A DNA stretch of 64,000 nt, from the NCBI RefSeq assembly GCF_003601975.1, contig NZ_QZWZ01000022.1, positions 1 through 64,000 on the forward strand. The letters are read 5' to 3'. The DNA comes from Mesorhizobium waimense (GTDB lineage: Bacteria; Pseudomonadota; Alphaproteobacteria; Rhizobiales; Rhizobiaceae). Positions within the stretch are counted from its first letter, which is position 1, and each line of letters starts with the position of its first letter. The notes beneath the pieces are model-generated. The model was given only the letters and a program-made list of their open reading frames with translations. It did no database searches and had not been told where the DNA came from. Positions 1 through 8,538 of the stretch are shown here, piece by piece. The translations under genes and the position numbers were made by a program.

Positions 1-128
1 ACAAGCCTGAGCTGGTCGTGGTGGTAGAAAGCCCTGTATCGTCGGAGCGGCGGCGGCAGATGTTCGAGGCCGTCGACGCCGTGCTGCGCCGCAGCCCCGA
101 AGTCGGCGCCTACAACCAGACTTTCTAG
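1..128 (+). CDS. C-terminal end of an unidentified protein (partial, enters from the left edge)
   Basis: An open frame enters at the left edge (frame starting at base 3) and ends at a TAG at 126-128. The 41 visible residues begin KPELVVVVESPVSSERRR and end with SPEVGAYNQTF. The codon choice is GC-rich and like that of the neighbours, so a real gene end is likely. It converges with the NmrA-like gene, with only 14 bases between the two stops. The family cannot be recognised from so short a tail. Confidence 0.5.
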   Translation, partial: KPELVVVVESPVSSERRRQMFEAVDAVLRRSPEVGAYNQTF

Positions 129-142
129 GTTCCGCAGAGTGG

Positions 143-1030
143 TCAGGCGGCGGGCGTTGCCTGCCCAAGAGCGCTCCAGTCGAATTCGCGTGCCCAGTCA
201 GCAAAATTGTGCCAGCGGACCTCCGGGAATTCCTTGCGCAAGGCCGCGATGTCGACGTCGTAACCGACGCGGTCGAACCATTCGAACATCAAAGCTGCAT
301 CCTCGCTCTGCTGGCGGGCCGCTGCGATCGGGATTTCCTGGTAGCTGATCGGGCGGCCCGTGGCTTGCGACAGGATCTTCGCCTGCTCCTCGCCGGACAA
401 CTCGTCTCCGGCGAAATCGAAGCGTTTGCCAAACACGCGCTCGCGACGCTCGACCAAAGCGGCGACAAAGGCGCCGATGTCCAACAGCGTGACCAACTGG
501 AGGACGCGCTTCGGGGGCATCGCGAAGGCATGAATGCCCTGGCTGAGCGCGCCGAGCGACCACGGCGCGACGACATTCTCCATGAAGGCGACTGGCGCGC
601 TGATCGTGTAAGGGACGCCGAGTCCGACGATGTGTTGCTCAACGAGATACTTGCTTTCGAAATGCGGGATGCCAGTTTTCTTGTCGGCGTCGGCAACCGA
701 CGAATAGATCAGGTGGCCGACGCCGGCGGCCTTGGCCGCATCGGCGGCGATCATCCCCTGGCGCGTCTCCTCTTCCATACCAGCCTCATAGCTATTGCCC
801 ATCAGGAACATGGTCTCGACGTCTCCGGCGGCCCTCACGACTGAGGCTGTGTCGGCGAGATCGCCCGCCACGACTTCGGCGCCCGCCGATGCCAGCTGCC
901 GTGCAGCCTCGCTGTCCGACCTGCGTGTCAGTGCCTTGACGCGATGTCCTCTCGACAGCAGGGCGCGCGCAACCGCGCCGCCTTGCTGGCCGGTGGCGCC
1001 GGTCACCAAAATGCTTCGTTTGCTGGTCAT
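143..1030 (-). CDS. NmrA-like / atypical SDR NAD(P)-binding protein
   Basis: A 295-residue Rossmann-fold protein of the NmrA-like atypical short-chain dehydrogenase family, which includes quinone and NAD(P)H-dependent reductases as well as redox sensors. The N-terminus carries a nucleotide-binding loop of the GxxGxxG type (ILVTGATGQQGGAVA). An acidic turn follows the third strand (GDLAD), and HLIYSSVA matches the central strand. I chose the ATG at 1030 because the codons upstream look non-coding and GGAG lies just 5' of it. It is transcribed divergently from the LysR gene starting about 1120, the usual layout for a LysR target. The substrate cannot be told. Confidence 0.85.
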   Translation of the reverse strand: MTSKRSILVTGATGQQGGAVARALLSRGHRVKALTRRSDSEAARQLASAGAEVVAGDLADTASVVRAAGDVETMFLMGNSYEAGMEEETRQGMIAADAAKAAGVGHLIYSSVADADKKTGIPHFESKYLVEQHIVGLGVPYTISAPVAFMENVVAPWSLGALSQGIHAFAMPPKRVLQLVTLLDIGAFVAALVERRERVFGKRFDFAGDELSGEEQAKILSQATGRPISYQEIPIAAARQQSEDAALMFEWFDRVGYDVDIAALRKEFPEVRWHNFADWAREFDWSALGQATPAA

Positions 1031-1074
1031 CTTGTCTGCTCCTTCGTTGTGGTGGAGCAAATTTAGGGACTGCC

Positions 1075-1101
1075 ATATTGATGCATAATTGCCTATAATT
1101 G
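1075..1101. promoter_or_regulatory. Helically phased AT-rich repeats between the NmrA-like and LysR genes
   Basis: The divergent spacer contains ATATTG (1075-1080), ATAATTG (1085-1091) and ATAATTG (1095-1101). They start 10 bases apart, about one helical turn. LysR regulators normally bind AT-rich T-N11-A sites between their own gene and a divergent target, so this is the best candidate operator here. The repeats are read directly; binding is inferred. Confidence 0.4.
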
Positions 1102-1119
1102 AAAAACTTTGTCCCAAAT

Positions 1120-2028
1120 ATGGATACAATGCTCGATCTCAACGATATCGTCGTGTTCGCTCGCGTCGTCGAAGCTGGCAGCTTCACCGCCGCCGCTCGC
1201 CTGCTCGCCATGCCCAAGACAACGGTCAGCCGTCGCATAGCCGCGCTCGAGCGCGAGGTAGGGGTCCGCCTTCTGCAGCGCACGACACGAAGCCTTAACC
1301 TGACGGATGCCGGGCGCCTCTACTATGAGCAGAGCAGCCAGGCGTTGCGGACGCTCGAGCAAGCAAATCTGCGCCTCGCGGAAGCAAGGGCCGAACCTTC
1401 CGGCACGATTTGCATTTCGGCGCCCGTCGGCTTCGGTGGCTATTTCCTCACCGGCGCCGTGGTCGAGTTTCTGACAATGTATCCAAAGGCCAAGGTCGAG
1501 CTCCGCTTGACCGACGACAGGCTCAATCTGGTCGAGGACGGGATCGACCTCGCTTTCCGCACTGGCGTCCTTCAAGATTCGACGCTGATCGCCCGCAAGC
1601 TCGGCTCGACCCACAGGCTGCTCTGCGCCAGCCCCGACTATCTCGCGTGCCATGGAGTGCCGGAAGCACCCGCGGATCTTGCCGGCCACGACTGTGTCAT
1701 CGCGGGCTCTTCGGCTGCCGGCGCTCATTGGGTGCTGGAGGGGCCAGACGGTCAGGTGACGGTCGCAGTAGGCGGGCGCTTCGCCGCCAACGAGATGCAG
1801 GCAGTCGTTGCGGCCGCGCTTGCGGGCTTCGGCATCGCCCAATTGCCGCACGGCATGGCCGAGGCGCTCATCAGCGAAGGACGGATGAAGCGTGTTCTCA
1901 AGGACCATACGACGCCGGCCGGCGGCCTGCACGTCCTCTATCCGAGCAGCCGCCACCTTTCGCCGCTGGTCAGGGCTTTCATCGAGCTGGCGGCCGAGCG
2001 CATTTCCAATCAGCTAAACACAGCTTAA
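1120..2028 (+). CDS. LysR-family transcriptional regulator
   Basis: A typical LysR regulator of about 302 residues. The N-terminal winged helix-turn-helix is recognisable (DLNDIVVFARVVEAGSFTAA, then MPKTTVSRRIAALEREVG). A periplasmic-binding-protein-like effector domain follows from about residue 90. Candidate starts are ATG at 1120 and at 1129; a TTG lies further upstream at 1099. I prefer 1120, but 1129 is about equally good. The gene is divergent from the NmrA-like reductase, which it probably controls. The subgroup resembles the many regulators of small divergent reductases in proteobacteria. The effector is unknown. Confidence 0.9.
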   Translation: MDTMLDLNDIVVFARVVEAGSFTAAARLLAMPKTTVSRRIAALEREVGVRLLQRTTRSLNLTDAGRLYYEQSSQALRTLEQANLRLAEARAEPSGTICISAPVGFGGYFLTGAVVEFLTMYPKAKVELRLTDDRLNLVEDGIDLAFRTGVLQDSTLIARKLGSTHRLLCASPDYLACHGVPEAPADLAGHDCVIAGSSAAGAHWVLEGPDGQVTVAVGGRFAANEMQAVVAAALAGFGIAQLPHGMAEALISEGRMKRVLKDHTTPAGGLHVLYPSSRHLSPLVRAFIELAAERISNQLNTA

Positions 2029-2076
2029 AGGCATGTGTAATAAGCAGTCGGCCACAACCTTGAGCGCGAGACCTGA

Positions 2077-4317
2077 ATGAGCGAGCGGATCGTCAGTTTT
2101 GTCATGAGCGGCGGCGTCGGCTCGCGGCTCTGGCCGCTGTCGCGCGAGGACAATCCCAAGCAGTTTCACGATCTCTCCGGAGACGGCTCGATGCTGGCCA
2201 AGACCTTGCGCCGGCTGACGGCGAGGCCCGATGGCGAGACGCCGATCTTCCTGATCGCCGCCGAGCGCCACGCCGAGCGTGTTCATGCCGATCTCGCCGG
2301 CCTCGACCTTGCCGGCGGCGGCCCGCTGTTCGAACCGACCGGCCGCAACACAGCCGCAGCCGTCGCGCTGGCCACTTTGCGCACGCTGTCGGAATTCGGC
2401 GACAGCCTGGTGCTGGTGGTGCCGTCCGATCATGAGATTTCGACCACGCGGCAGTTCTGGGAGAGCATCGAGGCGGGCGCTGCGGCGGCCGGCGACGGCC
2501 GGCTGGTGGTATTCGGCATCAAGCCCAGTCAGCCCGAGACCGGCTACGGCTATATCGAGGTATCAGGCGACGAGGCCGGCATCTTCGACGTCTCGCGCTT
2601 CGTCGAAAAGCCCGATCTTGCGACCGCGCAGAGCTATCTCGAGGCTGGAAACTTCTACTGGAACACCGGCATCTTCCTGTTTCGCGCTGGCGCCATGCGC
2701 GATGCCTTCGCGGCGTTCCAGCCGGATATCTGGCAGGCGACCGAAACGGCTTACAAAGCGGCGACATCGGACCTCTCCGGCCTCTATATGCCGCTGGAGT
2801 TCTACGCGGCCATTCCCTCGACCTCGATTGACTACGCCATCATGGAGCGGGCCAAGGACATCGCCATGGTGCAGGCCGGCTTTCGCTGGAACGACCTCGG
2901 CTCCTGGCAGTCGCTGCTCGATGTCGGCCCTTCGGACGGTCAGGGCAATGTGATCGTCGGCGATGTCGTCGCCATCGATTGCGAGAACTCCTATATCCGC
3001 AGCGAAGGCCGGCTTTTGTCGGCCATCGGCATGAAGGATGTCGCCATCGTCTCCACTGCCGACGCGACCTTCGTCGCCCCGGTCAGCCACAGCCAGCACG
3101 TCAAGAAGATCGTCGAACAGCTGGAAAAGTCGGGCCGGCTGGAGACCCGCTTCACGCCGGCGCATGACCGCGTCATCGAGAGCGGCGCCTGGCGGCGGCG
3201 CGTTCGTCACTGGCTGTTCGAGGAAACCTTGCCGCTGTGGTCGACATCAGGCGTCGACGAGCGCCATGGCGGCTTCCACGAGGCGCTCGGCTTCGATACC
3301 GCGCCGCTGCTCAAGCCGAAGCGCATGCGCACGCAGGCCAGGCAGGTCTATGCCTTCGCCGTCGCCAAGGCGCGCGGCTGGACCGGCCCGGCCGATCGGC
3401 TGATCAGCCACGGCATCGACTTCATGGCCGGCAAGGGCCGCACCGACAGCGGCGGCTGGGTGCGTACGCTGAATGTCGACGGTTCGGTCGCCGACCCCGT
3501 CGAGGACGCCTACGATCATTCCTGCGTTCTGCTGGCACTGGCGCACGCCCATATGTCGGGCAACCCCGATGCCTTGCTGCTCGGCGAGGAAACCTTCGCC
3601 TTCCTCGATGCCCATCTCGAGGATGAGCGCATGACTGGCTTCCTGGAAACCTCGAGCGGCGAGGGCGAGCGGCGCTCCAACCCGCATATGCATCTGCTCG
3701 AGGCCTTCCTCGCCTGGCATCAGGCGACCGGCGAGCGCGCCTATCTGCGCCGCGCTGCACGTATCATCGACCTTTTCCGCAGCCATTTCTTCGACCCGGA
3801 AAGCTGGACGCTGGGCGAATATTTCGACGCCGGCTGGAAGCCGGTGGCCGGCGAGAAGGGCGCCTGGACCGAGCCTGGCCATCATTTCGAATGGGCCTCG
3901 CTGCTGGTCGATTTCGCCGACCGCAGCGGCCAGACAGAGCTGAGCGGCTTTGCTCGAAAACTCTATGCCTCGGCGATCGCCAACGGCCTCAACCGCGCCA
4001 CCGGTCTCTCCTACGGCGCCGTCTCCAGACAGGGCCTGCCGCTCGACCTTGTGTCGCGCAGCTGGCCGCAGGCCGAGGCCGTCAAGGCGGCGATCGCGCT
4101 GGATGGCTCAGGCGGGCCGGACCTCAAGCCCGAGATCGAAGCCCGCGTCGGCCGCCTGTTCCGCTGGCACATAGACCCGGCGCCGCTCGGCCTCTGGATC
4201 GACCGCATCGACGAACGCGGCCGCTCGCTGGCATCGGACGTCCCGGCCAGCATCTTCTATCACCTCGTCTGCGCGCTGACGCAGTATCTGGATGAGACGG
4301 TGGAGAAGGGTAGCTGA
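2077..4317 (+). CDS. Fused mannose-1-phosphate guanylyltransferase / AGE-family sugar isomerase
   Basis: A 746-residue two-domain protein. Residues about 1-350 are a sugar nucleotidyltransferase with the pyrophosphorylase signature (MSGGVGSRLWPLS, then PKQF), a VPSDH core and FVEKPD. This is the guanylyltransferase fold that makes GDP-mannose from mannose-1-P and GTP. Residues about 370-740 match the N-acylglucosamine 2-epimerase (AGE) (alpha/alpha)6 barrel, with repeated aromatic and His motifs (YDHSCVLLALAHAH, EPGHHFEWASLL). Classical AlgA/ManC fusions carry a cupin-type mannose-6-P isomerase instead, so the isomerase half is of a different fold. The product would feed GDP-mannose-dependent polysaccharide synthesis. 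The nucleotidyltransferase call is firm; the AGE substrate is inferred. Confidence 0.85.
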   Translation: MSERIVSFVMSGGVGSRLWPLSREDNPKQFHDLSGDGSMLAKTLRRLTARPDGETPIFLIAAERHAERVHADLAGLDLAGGGPLFEPTGRNTAAAVALATLRTLSEFGDSLVLVVPSDHEISTTRQFWESIEAGAAAAGDGRLVVFGIKPSQPETGYGYIEVSGDEAGIFDVSRFVEKPDLATAQSYLEAGNFYWNTGIFLFRAGAMRDAFAAFQPDIWQATETAYKAATSDLSGLYMPLEFYAAIPSTSIDYAIMERAKDIAMVQAGFRWNDLGSWQSLLDVGPSDGQGNVIVGDVVAIDCENSYIRSEGRLLSAIGMKDVAIVSTADATFVAPVSHSQHVKKIVEQLEKSGRLETRFTPAHDRVIESGAWRRRVRHWLFEETLPLWSTSGVDERHGGFHEALGFDTAPLLKPKRMRTQARQVYAFAVAKARGWTGPADRLISHGIDFMAGKGRTDSGGWVRTLNVDGSVADPVEDAYDHSCVLLALAHAHMSGNPDALLLGEETFAFLDAHLEDERMTGFLETSSGEGERRSNPHMHLLEAFLAWHQATGERAYLRRAARIIDLFRSHFFDPESWTLGEYFDAGWKPVAGEKGAWTEPGHHFEWASLLVDFADRSGQTELSGFARKLYASAIANGLNRATGLSYGAVSRQGLPLDLVSRSWPQAEAVKAAIALDGSGGPDLKPEIEARVGRLFRWHIDPAPLGLWIDRIDERGRSLASDVPASIFYHLVCALTQYLDETVEKGS

Positions 4318-4331
4318 GAGGCTGAAGCTGC

Positions 4332-4350
4332 CTCCCCCCTTGCGGGGGAG
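4332..4350. terminator. Stem-loop between convergent genes
   Basis: A 7-bp perfect stem (CTCCCCC at 4332-4338, GGGGGAG at 4344-4350) with a 5-base loop sits between the converging guanylyltransferase and betB genes. There is no U-run on either side. It may act as a bidirectional transcription barrier or be a fragment of a dispersed GC-rich palindromic repeat. Confidence 0.4.
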
Positions 4351-4377
4351 ATCGGCCGTCACGCCGGCTTTCGCCAA

Positions 4378-5841
4378 TCAGTAAGGGCTCGTCACATCCC
4401 CGGTCTCGACATAGACCGCCTTCAGTTGCGAGTAGAGCGCCAGCGCCGCCAGCGAATTCTCCCGCCCGATACCCGACTGCTTGAAGCCGCCGAAGGGAAT
4501 TTCGATCGGCGTCAGATTGTAGGCGTTGATCCAGCAGGTGCCGGCCTGCAATTCGGCGATGACGCGGTGCGCGCGAGGCAGGTCGCGCGTGAACACGCCC
4601 GCCGCAAGGCCGAATTCGGTGTCGTTGGCGCGGTCGATCACCTCGTCCTCGCCGTCGAACTTCAGCACGCTCATCACCGGGCCGAAGATCTCCTCTCGGG
4701 CGATGCGCATGGTGTCGGTGACGCCGGTGAACACAGTCGGCTCGACGAAGAAGCCGCCCTGGAAACCTTGCAGCGACGGCACGTTGCCGCCGCAGGCGAG
4801 CGTCGCTCCGTCCTGCTTGCCGATCTCGATATAGGAGACGACCTTCTCGTGCTGCGCCTTGTTGACCAGCGGCCCCATCTGCGTTTCGGGATCGAGCGGA
4901 TCGCCGATGCGGATCTTCTTGGTCCGTTCGACCAGCCTTTCGACGAAGCGGTCGTGGATGCCGCTCTGCACGAAGACGCGCGTGCCGTTGGAGCAGATCT
5001 GGCCGGTCGAATAGAAATTGCCGAGCATGGCGCCGCCGATGGCATTTTCGAGATCGGCGTCGTCAAAGACGATCAGCGGCGACTTGCCACCGAGCTCCAT
5101 CGTCGCATGCTTCATCTTCGAGCCGGCGAGCGACAGCACCTTGCGGCCGGTTGGCACCGAGCCGGTCACCGAGACCTTGGCGACGACATCGTGGCCGACG
5201 AGGCCGGCGCCGACATCGCCATAGCCTTGCACGACGTTGAACAGCCCGTCGGGCAGGCCGGCCTCGGTGTAGATCTCGGCCAGCGCCAGTGCCGACAGCG
5301 GTGTGTTCTCCGACGGCTTGAACACCATGGCATTGCCCATGGCCAGCGCCGGCGCGGATTTCCAGCCGGCGATCTGGATCGGATAATTCCAAGCGCCGAT
5401 GCCGACGCAGACGCCGAGCGCCTCGCGGCGCGTATAGGCGAAGGGCCCGCCCAGATCGACGGCCTCGCCGTTGAAGGCGGCGACCGCGCTGCCGAAATAT
5501 TCCAGGCAGTCTGCCGCCGACGGTGCGTCGGCCACCAGCGTCTCCTGGATCGCCTTGCCGGTATCGAGCGTCTCGATGCGGGCGAGATCGGCATTGCGGG
5601 CGCGCAGAATGTCGGCGGCGCGGCGCAGGATGCGTCCGCGCTCGACTGGCTTCAGCCGCGCCCAGGCGGGCTGTGCCGCCCGCGCGGCCTCGATGGCCAG
5701 TTCCAGCACGTTCGGTGTCGCCGAATGCAAGGTCGCGATGGTCTCGCCGGTGGCCGGATAGATGACCGGCAACGCAGCACCGCGCTCGTCGTCCAGGTAG
5801 CGGCCGTTGACATAGTGTGATGCCGTTGGCTGGGCGCGCAT
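4378..5841 (-). CDS. betB: Betaine aldehyde dehydrogenase
   Basis: A 487-residue NAD(P)-dependent aldehyde dehydrogenase that oxidises betaine aldehyde to glycine betaine in the cytoplasm. The family landmarks are present: cofactor-binding GAWNYPIQ and VFKPSENTPLSA, the general-base Glu at about 249 in MELGGKSP, and the nucleophile Cys at about 283 in GQICSNGTRVF. The length is normal for BetB. It is the last gene of the bet operon, 50 bases downstream of betA. The substrate assignment rests on this context as well as on similarity. Confidence 0.95.
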   Translation of the reverse strand: MRAQPTASHYVNGRYLDDERGAALPVIYPATGETIATLHSATPNVLELAIEAARAAQPAWARLKPVERGRILRRAADILRARNADLARIETLDTGKAIQETLVADAPSAADCLEYFGSAVAAFNGEAVDLGGPFAYTRREALGVCVGIGAWNYPIQIAGWKSAPALAMGNAMVFKPSENTPLSALALAEIYTEAGLPDGLFNVVQGYGDVGAGLVGHDVVAKVSVTGSVPTGRKVLSLAGSKMKHATMELGGKSPLIVFDDADLENAIGGAMLGNFYSTGQICSNGTRVFVQSGIHDRFVERLVERTKKIRIGDPLDPETQMGPLVNKAQHEKVVSYIEIGKQDGATLACGGNVPSLQGFQGGFFVEPTVFTGVTDTMRIAREEIFGPVMSVLKFDGEDEVIDRANDTEFGLAAGVFTRDLPRAHRVIAELQAGTCWINAYNLTPIEIPFGGFKQSGIGRENSLAALALYSQLKAVYVETGDVTSPY

Positions 5842-5891
5842 GGCTGTTCTCCAATTTTACATGCGGATCGTTCAGTCCGCCCGACAATGCT

Positions 5892-7544
5892 CTATCTGTC
5901 CGACACCTGCCAGCGCGGATTGATCCATGGTTCCTGGTTGGACGACGCCAGCGGCGTGCGGCCGAGAATGTGGTCGGCTGCCTTCTCACCGGTCATGATC
6001 GATGGCGCATTGAGGTTGCCGTTGGTGACGCGCGGGAAGATCGAGGAGTCGGCGACGCGCAATCCCTCGACGCCGATGACGCGACATTCCGGATCGACGA
6101 CGCTTGATTGATCATCGGCACGACCCATCTTGCAGGTGCCGCAGGGATGGTAGGCGCTCTCGGCGTGGTCGCGGATGAAGGCGTCGAGATCCTCATCCGA
6201 CTGCACATGGCTGCCGGGCGAAATCTCCTTGCCACGGAAGCCGTCAAAAGCCTTCTGGCCGAAAATCTCGCGCGTCAGCCGGATGCAGTGGCGGAACTCG
6301 GTCCAGTCGTCTGGATGCGACATGTAGTTGAAGCGGATCACCGGCTTCGATTTCGGGTCCGGCGAGCGCAGTGTGATGGAACCGCGCGACTTCGATCGCA
6401 TCGGCCCGACATGCGCCTGGAAGCCGTGCGACGTCGCCGCCGCCTTGCCGTCATAACGCACTGCCGCCGGGATGAAATGGTACTGGATATCGGGATAGTC
6501 GACACCGGCCTGCGAGCGCACGAAGGCGGCCGCCTCGAAATGGTTGGTCGCGCCGAGGCCAGTCTTGAAGAACAGCCATTGCGCGCCGATGAGCGCCTTC
6601 GAGAACGGGTTCAGCACCGAATTCAGCGTGATCGGCTTGGTCGATTCCTGCTGGATGTAGAGCTCCATATGATCCTGCAGGTTGCGGCCGACACCGGGCC
6701 TGTCGGCCACGACCTGGATACCGTTTTCCTGAAGATGCGCGCCCGGGCCGATGCCAGACAGCATCAGGATCTTGGGCGAGTTGATCGACGACGCGGCGAC
6801 GATCACCTCGCGTCGTGCCTTAACGACTTGAATCTGCTTGTGAGCTTCGATCTCGACGCCGATGGCACGTTGATTCTCGATGATCACCCGACGCGCGAAA
6901 CCCTTGAGCAGGCTAACATTCTTGCGTTTCAGCGCCGGCTTCAGATAAGCGCTCGCTGCCGACCAGCGGCGGCCGCCGCGGATCGTCTGCTCCATCGGCC
7001 CGAAGCCTTCCTGCTTGGCGCCATTGTAGTCGTCGGTCAGCTCGAAACCGGCCTGGCGGCCGGCCTCGACGAAGGCACCGTAGAGTGGATTGCGACGCGG
7101 CCCGCGCTGCACGTGCAGCGGGCCGCTCTTGCCACGCCAGCCGTCTTCGCCACCGTCCGAGTTTTCCATGCGCTTGAAGTAGGGAAGCACGTCGGCGAAG
7201 CCCCAGCCGGTCGCGCCCTCTTCGGCCCAGTGGTCGAAGTCGCGCGCATGGCCGCGCACATAGACCATGCCGTTGATCGAGGATGAGCCGCCGATGACCT
7301 TGCCGCGCGGCGTCGCCAGCACGCGGCCGCCGAGATGCGGCTCCGGCTCGCTGGCAAAGCCCCAGTCGTAGAGGCTCATATTGAGCGGGATCGACAGCGC
7401 CGACGGCATCTGGATCAGCGGCCCGAGATCGGTGCCGCCGAACTCGATGACGATCACCGAATTCTTGCCGTCTTCCGACAGCCGGTAGGCCATGGCCGAG
7501 CCGGCCGAGCCGGAGCCGATGATGACGAAATCTGCTTCAAGCAT
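5892..7544 (-). CDS. betA: Choline dehydrogenase
   Basis: A 550-residue FAD-dependent GMC oxidoreductase that oxidises choline to betaine aldehyde, usually membrane-associated and feeding electrons to the respiratory chain. The N-terminal dinucleotide-binding motif is clear (DFVIIGSGSAGSAMAYRL). GMC signature 1 (GKVIGGSSSINGMVYVRG) and signature 2 (ASSINSPKILMLSGIG) follow. The C-terminal active-site region contains YHPCGTCKMG and the FAD-contacting VTNGNLNAPSIM. Its start overlaps the end of the dehydratase gene by 8 bases, so translation is probably coupled. Confidence 0.95.
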   Translation of the reverse strand: MLEADFVIIGSGSAGSAMAYRLSEDGKNSVIVIEFGGTDLGPLIQMPSALSIPLNMSLYDWGFASEPEPHLGGRVLATPRGKVIGGSSSINGMVYVRGHARDFDHWAEEGATGWGFADVLPYFKRMENSDGGEDGWRGKSGPLHVQRGPRRNPLYGAFVEAGRQAGFELTDDYNGAKQEGFGPMEQTIRGGRRWSAASAYLKPALKRKNVSLLKGFARRVIIENQRAIGVEIEAHKQIQVVKARREVIVAASSINSPKILMLSGIGPGAHLQENGIQVVADRPGVGRNLQDHMELYIQQESTKPITLNSVLNPFSKALIGAQWLFFKTGLGATNHFEAAAFVRSQAGVDYPDIQYHFIPAAVRYDGKAAATSHGFQAHVGPMRSKSRGSITLRSPDPKSKPVIRFNYMSHPDDWTEFRHCIRLTREIFGQKAFDGFRGKEISPGSHVQSDEDLDAFIRDHAESAYHPCGTCKMGRADDQSSVVDPECRVIGVEGLRVADSSIFPRVTNGNLNAPSIMTGEKAADHILGRTPLASSNQEPWINPRWQVSDR

Positions 7545-8538
7545 GGTTCATATGCGCCATGAAATCGGCGAGCGAAACGTTGCCGCCGGTTGCCACCACA
7601 AGGACGGTTTTGCCCGTCACATCCATCTTGCCGCCGAGCAGTGCTGCGAGCGATGCCGCGCCAGACGGCTCCAGCACCAGCTTCATCCGTTCGAAGGCGA
7701 TCCGCATCGCGCTGCGCACCGATTGATCGTCGACCGTGATGCCACGAACGCCGGCGGTCTTGACCGCCGCGAACGGCGCGTCGCCCGGCCGCCGCGACAT
7801 CAGCCCGTCGCAGATCGACTTCGGTCCGATCGGCATGGTCTCGATGGCGCCACGTGCCAATGACGAGCCCATGCCGTTGAAACCTTCCGGCTCGACGCCG
7901 ATGATCTCGGTCGCCGGCGACAGATAGTGGAAGGCGAGCGACACACCGCCGATCAGCCCGCCGCCACCGACCGAGCAGAACAGCAGATCGGCGCTGGCGC
8001 CCTTATCAGCCAGTTGGTTGAGCGCTTCGAGACCGGCGCCGGCCTGGCCGGCGACGATCTCGGGATCGTCGAACGGATGCAGCAGCGTGAGGCTCTCCGT
8101 CTCGGCGATCTCGCGCGCCTTGGCGGCAGCGACCTCTTCGCGTGCGCGATCGCCATGGTCGGTCAGCACGACGCGCGCGCCATAGCCCGCCGTCGCATCG
8201 CGCTTGGCGGCCGGCGCGTCGATCGGCATGACGATGGTGACGGGAATGCCGAGCGCCTGGCCGGCTGCCGCCAGCCCTTGCGCGAAATTGCCGGAGGAAT
8301 AGGCGACGACGCCTTTGCTTGCCGCGTCCGCCGAAAGCCGTTTCAGCCGCCAGTAGGCGCCGCGCACCTTGAAGGAGCCTGCCCATTGCAGCGATTCCGG
8401 TTTGATGAAGACGCGGGCGGCGCCCGTCTCGCGCGCAAGTGCTTCCGACTCCAGCAGCGGCGTGATCTGCGTCGCCTTGGAGGTGACCGCGTAGGCCTGC
8501 CTGAGGTGATCGAGGGAGGGGACGAGAATTGTCATCAT
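7537..8538 (-). CDS. PLP-dependent serine/threonine dehydratase inside the bet operon
   Basis: A 333-residue fold-type II pyridoxal-phosphate enzyme of the serine/threonine ammonia-lyase family. The cofactor lysine lies in GSFKVRGA (Lys at about 57). The phosphate-binding glycine loop is SVGGGGLIGG, and ATGGNVS near the end contacts the pyridine ring. It lacks the C-terminal ACT-like regulatory domain of biosynthetic IlvA, so it resembles catabolic or biodegradative enzymes. It overlaps betC by 4 bases upstream and betA by 8 bases downstream, which ties it to choline catabolism. A plausible role is to deaminate serine produced from betaine-derived glycine. This is inference, and a dehydratase of another hydroxy-amino acid is possible. 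Confidence 0.85.
   Translation of the reverse strand: MMTILVPSLDHLRQAYAVTSKATQITPLLESEALARETGAARVFIKPESLQWAGSFKVRGAYWRLKRLSADAASKGVVAYSSGNFAQGLAAAGQALGIPVTIVMPIDAPAAKRDATAGYGARVVLTDHGDRAREEVAAAKAREIAETESLTLLHPFDDPEIVAGQAGAGLEALNQLADKGASADLLFCSVGGGGLIGGVSLAFHYLSPATEIIGVEPEGFNGMGSSLARGAIETMPIGPKSICDGLMSRRPGDAPFAAVKTAGVRGITVDDQSVRSAMRIAFERMKLVLEPSGAASLAALLGGKMDVTGKTVLVVATGGNVSLADFMAHMNHA

Noticed and set aside
4426..5820. A 464-codon plus-strand frame opposite betB
   Set aside because: It is antisense to a well-supported betB and shows no family motif.
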